Below, one piece after another: positions 59,011 through 64,000 of a DNA stretch of 64,000 nucleotides (its first letter is position 1; each line of letters starts with the position of its first letter). The translations under genes and the position numbers were made by a program. The DNA is from CBDBLK01 sp965243145 (GTDB lineage: Bacteria > Bdellovibrionota > Bacteriovoracia > Bacteriovoracales > Bacteriovoracaceae), in contig CBDEUB010000002.1 of NCBI GenBank assembly GCA_965243145.1, forward strand, positions 186,001 through 250,000. The letters run 5' to 3'. The notes under the pieces are model-generated. The model was given only the letters and a program-made list of their open reading frames with translations, did not search any database and had not been told where the DNA came from.

Positions 59011-59307
59011 ATGAAGCATTTATTTTTGTTTCCCCTGGCAGTGGCCGCATTGTGGGCCAGCATTGTCTTTGCTGCTGGCCAAGATGGCCTTCCCGGCGAA
59101 GATTCCACCTGTGTGGAGGCGGCAACCACGATAGAGCAAATAAGGGAAGAGATCAGGCAGTTGCGTTCTTCGATTATGAGGGATTGTTTTTCTTCTGCGG
59201 CCCGCAAATATGATTGTTGGGATATGCGCCGCCGGGCCATAAAAATGAGGGAACGGCGCATGGCCTGGGAAAAATGGCGGATAGACAACTGCGGCAAAGA
59301 AAAATAG
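59011..59307 (+). CDS. small secreted four-Cys protein, paralogue 1 (98 aa)
   Basis: ATG 59011 follows AGGAGGGG. A signal peptide (LFLFPLAVAALWASIVFA) precedes a helical mature peptide with four Cys (STCVEAA, RDCFSS, YDCWDM, DNCGKE). It shares STC-EA, EI-LR, a Cys-rich hinge, RR, AW--W and a final NC with the next gene, so the two are tandem paralogues. Confidence 0.7.
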   Translation: MKHLFLFPLAVAALWASIVFAAGQDGLPGEDSTCVEAATTIEQIREEIRQLRSSIMRDCFSSAARKYDCWDMRRRAIKMRERRMAWEKWRIDNCGKEK

Positions 59308-59395
59308 CTTTGACAAATTTGGCGTTCTTGGGATAGACTCGTGGTTGAGGGGACTCCCCTCTGGATCAATTTTCCCATCGATCAAGGAGGAAACC

Positions 59396-59668
59396 ATGAA
59401 AGTTTTTGTTTTGCTTGCGGCCTGGTGGTGGATGGCGTTCGCCCTGGCCTCTGATTTGCCCTCTGAAAATTCCACTTGTGAAGAGGCCCAAGTGGCCATT
59501 GAACGCTTGGACAATGAAATTCAGCGCTTGCGCAATTTGGCCTCAAGTGTGTGCTCTGATTCTTCCGACAGCGGTTACGCTTGCCAACGAGTGCGCCGCC
59601 AACTCGTAGTGTCGAGGCAACAACGGGTGGCCTGGAAAAACTGGCAGAGCGAAAACTGCGACGAGTAA
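59396..59668 (+). CDS. small secreted four-Cys protein, paralogue 2 (90 aa)
   Basis: ATG 59396 follows AAGGAGGAAA. A signal peptide (VLLAAWWWMAFALA) precedes a helical peptide with four Cys (STCEEAQ, SSVCSDSS, YACQRV, ENCDE) in the same spacing as paralogue 1. The order of features is conserved but identity is modest, so the duplication is not recent. Confidence 0.7.
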   Translation: MKVFVLLAAWWWMAFALASDLPSENSTCEEAQVAIERLDNEIQRLRNLASSVCSDSSDSGYACQRVRRQLVVSRQQRVAWKNWQSENCDE

Positions 59669-59696
59669 GATCAGTTTTCACTGTCGTCCCCCGAGT

Positions 59697-59723
59697 AAGA
59701 TGGCCCAAAGTATAGACAGTTAC
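59697..59723 (+). repeat. degraded right end of the 196-bp repeat
   Basis: AAGATGGCCCAAAG followed by TATAGACAGTTAC matches the repeat's terminal segment with a few changes. It lies after paralogue 2, in the same orientation as that gene, and abuts the stop of rng. Confidence 0.55.
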
Positions 59724-59724
59724 T

Positions 59725-61311
59725 TTACTTGGGGAAGATTTCGTATTGCTCGATATGATAGCTATTTTCCGAGCGGATGATGACATTGTGATCAAAGCGC
59801 TTTTCCAGGGCCTCGATCATGTCCAGGTCGGATTCCGCCAATTGGGCCGCCACTTCCGGGTGGGCGTAGACATGAATTTGCTCTTCCTCGGGGTTTTGCC
59901 CCAAAACTTTTACCAACTCGCGCACCAATTCGTAGCACACGGTGAGCACTGATTTGACCACTCCTGTGCCCTCGCAGTAGGGGCAGGGGGTGCACATGGT
60001 GCGCGCCAAAGTGTCCCGGGTGCGCTTGCGGGTCATCTCGATAAGGCCAAGGCCTGAGATGGGCAAAATTTTGGTTTTGGCCCAATCCCGTTTGAGTGCC
60101 TCTAAAAAGGCCTGGTACACCTGGCTTCTGTACTCCTCCCTCTCCATGTCGATAAAGTCCACCACGATGATGCCGCCGCAGTTTCTCAGGCGCAGTTGGT
60201 AGGCGATTTCTTTGACCGCCTCCAAGTTGGTGCACAAAATGGTTTCCTCTAAAGTTTTGCGGCCGACGAATTTTCCGGTGTTGACATCGATGGACACCAG
60301 GGCCTCGGTCTGGTCGATGTTGAGGGAGCCTCCGCTGCGCAGGAAAATCCGGTTGGAAAGCCCCCGCTCCAGTTCCAGCTCCAGGCCGAATTTTTCAAAT
60401 AGGGGGATGATCCCCTGATACAGGGAGATTTTGCCTTTGAAGGTGGGGATAAATTTTTTGGCAAAGCGCTCGGCCTCCTTGAGGTTGTCTTTGTCGTCGA
60501 GGACGATGCGGGTCACCTCTTTGTCGGTCACATCGCGCAAAATGCGCTGGATAAAATTCAGGTCGCGGTGGCCCAACTGGGGTGCTTGGGCCTTTTTCGA
60601 CTTTTGGGCAATGTCCTTCCACTGTTTGAGCAGCATTTGGTAGTCGGCCTTGAGGGTTTTGTAATTTTGTTCCTCCGCCACTGTGCGGGCGATGATCCCT
60701 TTCCCCTCTGGCCGCAGAGTTTCTAAAATTTCTTTGAGGCGCTCCCGCTCCTCTTCATTTTCCACCCGTCGGGACACCCCGACATGTTCAATAAAGGGCA
60801 TCAAGACCACATAGCGGCCGGCGATGGTAATGTGGCGGGTGATGCGTGGCCCTTTGGTGGAGATGGGTTCTTTGGCCACTTGAACCAAGATTTCGTCGCC
60901 CTCATGCAAAAAACTTTCAATGCTGACACTGGGGCGCAATCCTAGGTGGATGTGATCGGTGAAGGTGGACAGTTCGTCGGGAATGACCTCATTGGGCAGG
61001 CCATACTCGTCGGGGGGAGTCGCCAGCGGGGGGGCGGGTTCCTCGGCCATTTGGCGCTGTTCTTCCAGAGTGGGGATATAGGCGTCGTCGACATAGAGGA
61101 AGGCCGCCTTGGAGTGGCCTATATCCACAAAGGCCGACTGCATGCCGGGCAAAACCCGCAGAACTTTGCCCTTGTAGATATTGCCGACATTGGGATAGGG
61201 GTGATCTTTGTCGCTTTTGCGCTCCAACAGAAAATTGAGGATTTCCCCGTTTTCCACCAAGAGCGCACGGCATTCGTTGAGGGTTTGGTTAATGTAGAGT
61301 TCTTTCGCCAC
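59725..61311 (-). CDS. rng: ribonuclease G
   Basis: RNase G/E-family endoribonuclease for 16S rRNA maturation and mRNA turnover. The 528-residue product has an S1 domain (NVGNIYKGKVLRVLPGMQSAFVDIG), interrupted by a longer insert of about 45 residues (residues 80-125, Pro/Glu-rich). It then has the RNase H-like and DNase I-like core with the metal-binding VSIDVNTGKFVG and IIVVDFIDME, and the Zn-link CTPCPYCEGTG. Its length fits RNase G rather than RNase E. The GTG start at 61311 is adjacent to a degraded repeat right end. Confidence 0.93.
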   Translation of the reverse strand: MAKELYINQTLNECRALLVENGEILNFLLERKSDKDHPYPNVGNIYKGKVLRVLPGMQSAFVDIGHSKAAFLYVDDAYIPTLEEQRQMAEEPAPPLATPPDEYGLPNEVIPDELSTFTDHIHLGLRPSVSIESFLHEGDEILVQVAKEPISTKGPRITRHITIAGRYVVLMPFIEHVGVSRRVENEEERERLKEILETLRPEGKGIIARTVAEEQNYKTLKADYQMLLKQWKDIAQKSKKAQAPQLGHRDLNFIQRILRDVTDKEVTRIVLDDKDNLKEAERFAKKFIPTFKGKISLYQGIIPLFEKFGLELELERGLSNRIFLRSGGSLNIDQTEALVSIDVNTGKFVGRKTLEETILCTNLEAVKEIAYQLRLRNCGGIIVVDFIDMEREEYRSQVYQAFLEALKRDWAKTKILPISGLGLIEMTRKRTRDTLARTMCTPCPYCEGTGVVKSVLTVCYELVRELVKVLGQNPEEEQIHVYAHPEVAAQLAESDLDMIEALEKRFDHNVIIRSENSYHIEQYEIFPK

Positions 61312-61316
61312 TACGC

Positions 61317-61350
61317 ATCACACTTTGGGCCATCTTGCTCCGGCACCGCT
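61317..61350 (-). repeat. degraded right end of the 196-bp repeat at the rng start
   Basis: On the minus strand, GCGGTGCCGGAGCAAGATGG then CCCAAAGTGTGATG corresponds to the repeat's right part with an internal deletion. It runs into the GTG start of rng in the same orientation as at tatT, fmt and priA. Confidence 0.55.
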
Positions 61351-61665
61351 TTTGTTAAAAACCAATCTTCAATTTATGGGCCATTATGCAAAGAAAAGCA
61401 AGACAACGCTTAGCAATATTCACCGAGAATTTTTCACGCTTATGGGGTGAAATACCAGTTGGAGACACTTAGGATTAAGGAATTCTTTGGATTGGTATGT
61501 AAAGTCTATTTATAATGCAATGCAATATTGTCATGAGTGCCCACTTTGCGTATCAAACTCTAGTACTTAAAATTAAAGATAGACAGGATGGACTTTATAT
61601 ACCACAAAAACACTCGGCATTACAAAAGATGCATTGAGTTGTTTAAAAAGTATTGGTTTTAAATA
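61351..61665 (+). promoter_or_regulatory. AT-rich intergenic region upstream of the MBL operon
   Basis: This stretch without a gene is markedly more AT-rich than the left side. TATAAT at 61511-61516 is a possible -10 far upstream of the ATG at 61666. Several GCAATGCAAT-like and AAAGTAT words occur, but I see no clear operator. It marks the left boundary of the AT-rich island. Confidence 0.35.
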
Positions 61666-62331
61666 ATGAGTTCTGCAATTAAATTTTCCAGTGTTTCCTT
61701 CGTCGGACTTGGAAGTTTTTCTCCATCTCAATTTACCCCGGCCTGGTTGCAATCAGAAGGCCTCATCCGCAAGGAAGATGTAGATGCAAAGGAAATAAGA
61801 ATTATTGCTCATGAAATTTCTGAATTTTCTATTCCTGGCATTATATTTAGAGTACTCCAAAACTCCTTAACTTTAACAGCAAATGACCAAAGATATTTTG
61901 AATCTTTAAAAGACCTTGTCTTCGGTATCTTTTCCATATTGGACAGGACACCTATTCGTTATTTTGGCATTAACTATGAGTATCATTTTCAAGTGGAATC
62001 AGAGAAAAACTTGGATAAATTGAGAGATGTAATTGCTCCTAAAGAATTTTGGGAACAAAGTTTAAAATCATCAATGTTATTAAGAGACATAACCATTCAA
62101 ACTGAAAATAAATTTTCACCAGAAGAAAAAAACTATATTAGAATTACTGTAAATAGATCAGATCAAATCAAGTATGGTGTGCGGGTATCTGTTAATAATC
62201 ATTTTGAAATAAAACAAAAAACTGTACTTGATGGAACAATATATATGGTTGAATTGATAAAAAATAATTGGCCAGAAATTCAAAAAGAGTCAAAATATAT
62301 TTTAGACAAAATTATGGAGCAATCAACATGA
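61666..62331 (+). CDS. first gene of an AT-rich three-gene operon, unrecognised protein (221 aa)
   Basis: The product begins MSSAIKFSSVSFVGLGSFS, then has FTPAWLQSEGLIRKEDVDA and a mix of strands and helices with no signal peptide or membrane segment. It looks cytoplasmic. The C-terminal half has regular strands (IRITVNRSDQIKYGVRVSVN) followed by a helix (MVELIKNNWPEIQKES). I do not recognise a family. The stop overlaps the next start (ATGA), so the proteins are probably made in fixed proportion. No Shine-Dalgarno is visible. Confidence 0.7.
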   Translation: MSSAIKFSSVSFVGLGSFSPSQFTPAWLQSEGLIRKEDVDAKEIRIIAHEISEFSIPGIIFRVLQNSLTLTANDQRYFESLKDLVFGIFSILDRTPIRYFGINYEYHFQVESEKNLDKLRDVIAPKEFWEQSLKSSMLLRDITIQTENKFSPEEKNYIRITVNRSDQIKYGVRVSVNNHFEIKQKTVLDGTIYMVELIKNNWPEIQKESKYILDKIMEQST

Positions 62332-62921
62332 GTGCCTTGTCTCTCGATTTTTCGACAACAGACAAAGTAGAAGGACTTAATACGATTTTTCCTTCAAAGA
62401 TTTTGCAACAACAAGATGATGATAAGGATAAAGCGACCATAATTGACTTGGATGATGAAAGAAGAAAAAAAGCAATTACAAGGGCCATAAATAAGAACAG
62501 AATTATACAAAGCGATTTTACTGGCAAAGAAAACATTGCAAAAAGTGCTCAAAGTGAAAGTCTTATAAATTTTATTGCACTTAAAAAACTTGAAGGCCAA
62601 GTTGTTTCAGTTGATCAAGAGCAAAAAGAAGTTTCTATTCGATTCCATGAAATAGGTGGAAATAACCAAACAGTAGAAGAGGCCGTCTTTGACATGGAAG
62701 AAATATCTCCATCTGATTACGACCTCTTGGAAGAAGGGGCCATCGTTTATTGGAATATTGGATATTTAGATCAACCAGAAGGAAGACAAAGAATTTCAGA
62801 ACTTCGTTTTAGAAGAATGCCAATTTGGTCAAAAAGAGAGATAGAAAAAGTAGAGGAAAAAGCAAAGGCCTTCAAAGAATTTTTTTCTCCAGAATTGCAG
62901 AATAAAAAAAGTAATGGTTGA
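62328..62921 (+). CDS. second gene of the AT-rich operon, unrecognised protein (197 aa)
   Basis: The product begins MSALSLDFSTTDKVEGLNTI, with a charged segment (DDDKDKATIIDLDDERRKK). A beta-barrel-like central domain about 90 residues from the start follows (KKLEGQVVSVDQEQKEVSIR, then AIVYWNIGYLDQPEGRQRI), suggestive of a small OB/S1-like or SH3-like fold. It ends in a helix (REIEKVEEKAKAFKEFF). Cytoplasmic. It overlaps gene 1 by 4 bp and gene 3 by 8 bp. Function unknown; an adaptor or nucleic-acid-binding role is only a guess. Confidence 0.7.
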   Translation: MSALSLDFSTTDKVEGLNTIFPSKILQQQDDDKDKATIIDLDDERRKKAITRAINKNRIIQSDFTGKENIAKSAQSESLINFIALKKLEGQVVSVDQEQKEVSIRFHEIGGNNQTVEEAVFDMEEISPSDYDLLEEGAIVYWNIGYLDQPEGRQRISELRFRRMPIWSKREIEKVEEKAKAFKEFFSPELQNKKSNG

Positions 62922-64000
62922 TTTAAACTCAAGGCCTGTGGAAGTCTCCATTTTTGGAGGCGGTGTCGGGGAATGTATTGTCGTCAAATTTCAAGAAGAA
63001 TGTTGGATGGTTATTGACTCTTGTAGAGACCCAATAAGCAAGAGGCCCATTGCACTTAAATATTTTGCAGGAAGAGGGATTGATTATAAAAATTGTGTGA
63101 AATACATCATGGCCACGCATTGGCATGATGATCATATTAACGGCATTGCCGATTTGGTTCAAGAATGCTCCTCTGCAAAATTTATTGCTTCTATTGCTTT
63201 AAACAAAGATGAATTTTATTCATTGGTATCGACAAATGAACATCACGCAAGAATTTTAAAAGAAAAAACATCCGGAGTTAGAGAATTTTACCAAGTTTTC
63301 AGTTTTCTAGAATCTCATAATTGTAAAGAGCGTTTGATTTGGGCAAAGTGTGATCAATTGATTGAAAGAATGGGAGATATTGAAATTTGGACTCTTTCCC
63401 CTTCAAATAAGGAAATCACCCTTGCCATGCAAAGAATGGTTCAATTTTTGCCTAAAATAAAGGAAAGTTTGAAAATTATACCAGAGAAAGGGCCAAACCA
63501 TACTGCCGTTGTGACATTTATTAAAATTGCGAATTTGAAGTTGTTATTTGGGGCAGACTTGGAAGAAACCTCAGACCCAAGTTGTGGTTGGAGTGCTATC
63601 ATATCGGATTCAAATTCTTTGGAACAAGAAATTAAATTGATAAAAGTTCCTCATCATGGTTCGAGAAATGCCCACAATAATGTTTTGTGGGAAAATTATC
63701 TGCTAAGAAACGGGGTGGCCCTTTTGACTCCTTATAACCGATCCAGACTTCCACGGAATGACGACATCAACAGAATTACACACTTTTTAAAAGAATCGTA
63801 TTGCACATCTCCTCCCAATCCAAAAAAAATTAGGAAACAATACGACAGGGCAGTAGCAAAAACCATCAAAGAAGCAACCAAATTCTACCGGGCCTTTAGA
63901 GAAAATATGGGCCAAGTCAAATTTGAGTATGATTTTGCCAAAAGGGAGGGAACGATTGAAACCTTTGGCGCAGCAAAAAGGTTGATTGATTTTAGAACTG
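62914..64000 (+). CDS. metallo-beta-lactamase-fold hydrolase, ComEC-like (partial, runs off right edge)
   Basis: The frame is open from ATG 62914 to the window end (362 codons). It opens with the MBL strand VSIFGGGVGECIVVKF. It has the metal motif THWHDDHINGI (H69, H71, D73, H74), FGADLEE (metal-bridging Asp, about 215), and VPHHGSRNAHN (about 245-255), the PHHGS form typical of ComEC/Rec2-like MBL domains. It lacks a signal peptide, so it is probably a soluble nuclease or phosphodiesterase-type enzyme. The C-terminal segment after about residue 290 is Lys-rich. It is third in the overlapping operon. Confidence 0.85.
   Translation, partial: MVDLNSRPVEVSIFGGGVGECIVVKFQEECWMVIDSCRDPISKRPIALKYFAGRGIDYKNCVKYIMATHWHDDHINGIADLVQECSSAKFIASIALNKDEFYSLVSTNEHHARILKEKTSGVREFYQVFSFLESHNCKERLIWAKCDQLIERMGDIEIWTLSPSNKEITLAMQRMVQFLPKIKESLKIIPEKGPNHTAVVTFIKIANLKLLFGADLEETSDPSCGWSAIISDSNSLEQEIKLIKVPHHGSRNAHNNVLWENYLLRNGVALLTPYNRSRLPRNDDINRITHFLKESYCTSPPNPKKIRKQYDRAVAKTIKEATKFYRAFRENMGQVKFEYDFAKREGTIETFGAAKRLIDFRT

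Noticed and set aside
1..64000. tRNA, rRNA, tmRNA or riboswitch genes
   Set aside because: I looked for conserved tRNA arms (GGTTCGAATC-like), rRNA signatures and cobalamin-box sequences near the adenosyltransferase gene and found none I could support by eye.

Overview
The window looks like a chromosomal segment of a Gram-negative, delta-proteobacterium-like bacterium. Bdellovibrionota or a relative is my best guess, inferred from gene content only. It has outer-membrane and LPS-export genes (an LptF/LptG-type permease, a beta-barrel protein), many secreted proteins and lipoproteins with clear lipoboxes, very large surface lipoproteins, and a TRAP transporter with a TatT component. Most of it is moderately GC-rich. 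A few AT-rich islands stand out at about 31.4-32.4 kb and 61.4-64.0 kb. The tetranucleotide GGCC is conspicuously frequent throughout, even in the AT-rich islands. I saw no rRNA, tRNA or CRISPR array.

Left end (1-6.6 kb) is an accessory region. It holds an array of Rpn-family (PD-(D/E)XK) nuclease genes on the minus strand: one partial, one frameshifted by an 8-bp tandem duplication, one intact and one orphan C-terminal copy. Each rpn gene has nearly the same 110-125 bp leader repeat next to its 5' end. A rhuM-like gene, two small ORFs and an IS110-family (IS1111-type) element complete the region. A second Rpn locus lies at 53.4-54.7 kb with the same layout: a full-length gene followed by an orphan C-terminal copy. 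In every copy I could inspect, the boundary before the C-terminal part encodes a Shine-Dalgarno sequence and an in-frame ATG, as expected for an internally translated small protein like the E. coli RpnS antitoxins.

6.6-24 kb holds giant repeat-bearing lipoproteins, a subtilisin-like lipoprotein whose catalytic Asp appears to be replaced, an FHA protein, a PduO-type cobalamin adenosyltransferase and a pilin-like protein. 24.5-28.2 kb is a four-gene TatT-DctP-DctQ-DctM TRAP operon. 28.4-36.2 kb has Cys/Pro- and Gly-rich secreted proteins, an AAA/DUF4143 ATPase behind two tandem dyads, an AT-rich membrane/secreted pair, uvrC without its C-terminal HhH domain, and a trypsin-like protease. 36.2-41.3 kb is an overlapping minus-strand operon rpe-hutH-hutU-hutI. 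42.3-53.2 kb carries def-fmt, a nuclease-like gene bracketed by direct repeats, a glycosyltransferase, lptG/F, an outer-membrane protein, galU and priA. 54.9-61.3 kb has secreted proteins of unknown function and rng (RNase G).

Two candidate undescribed systems stand out. (1) A 196-bp structured repeat with near-perfect terminal inverted repeats occurs intact three times (24348, 34189, and 43268 on the minus strand), plus as five degraded ends. All eight sites are at gene boundaries and are co-oriented with the adjacent gene. One internal hairpin has changed by compensatory substitutions while its loop varies, and the copy between def and fmt has replaced the fmt start and adds an in-frame N-terminal extension. 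(2) At the right edge, a tightly overlapping AT-rich three-gene operon encodes two unrecognised proteins and a ComEC-like metallo-beta-lactamase-fold hydrolase. Its compactness, base composition and setting resemble a defence or conflict module, but that is inference.
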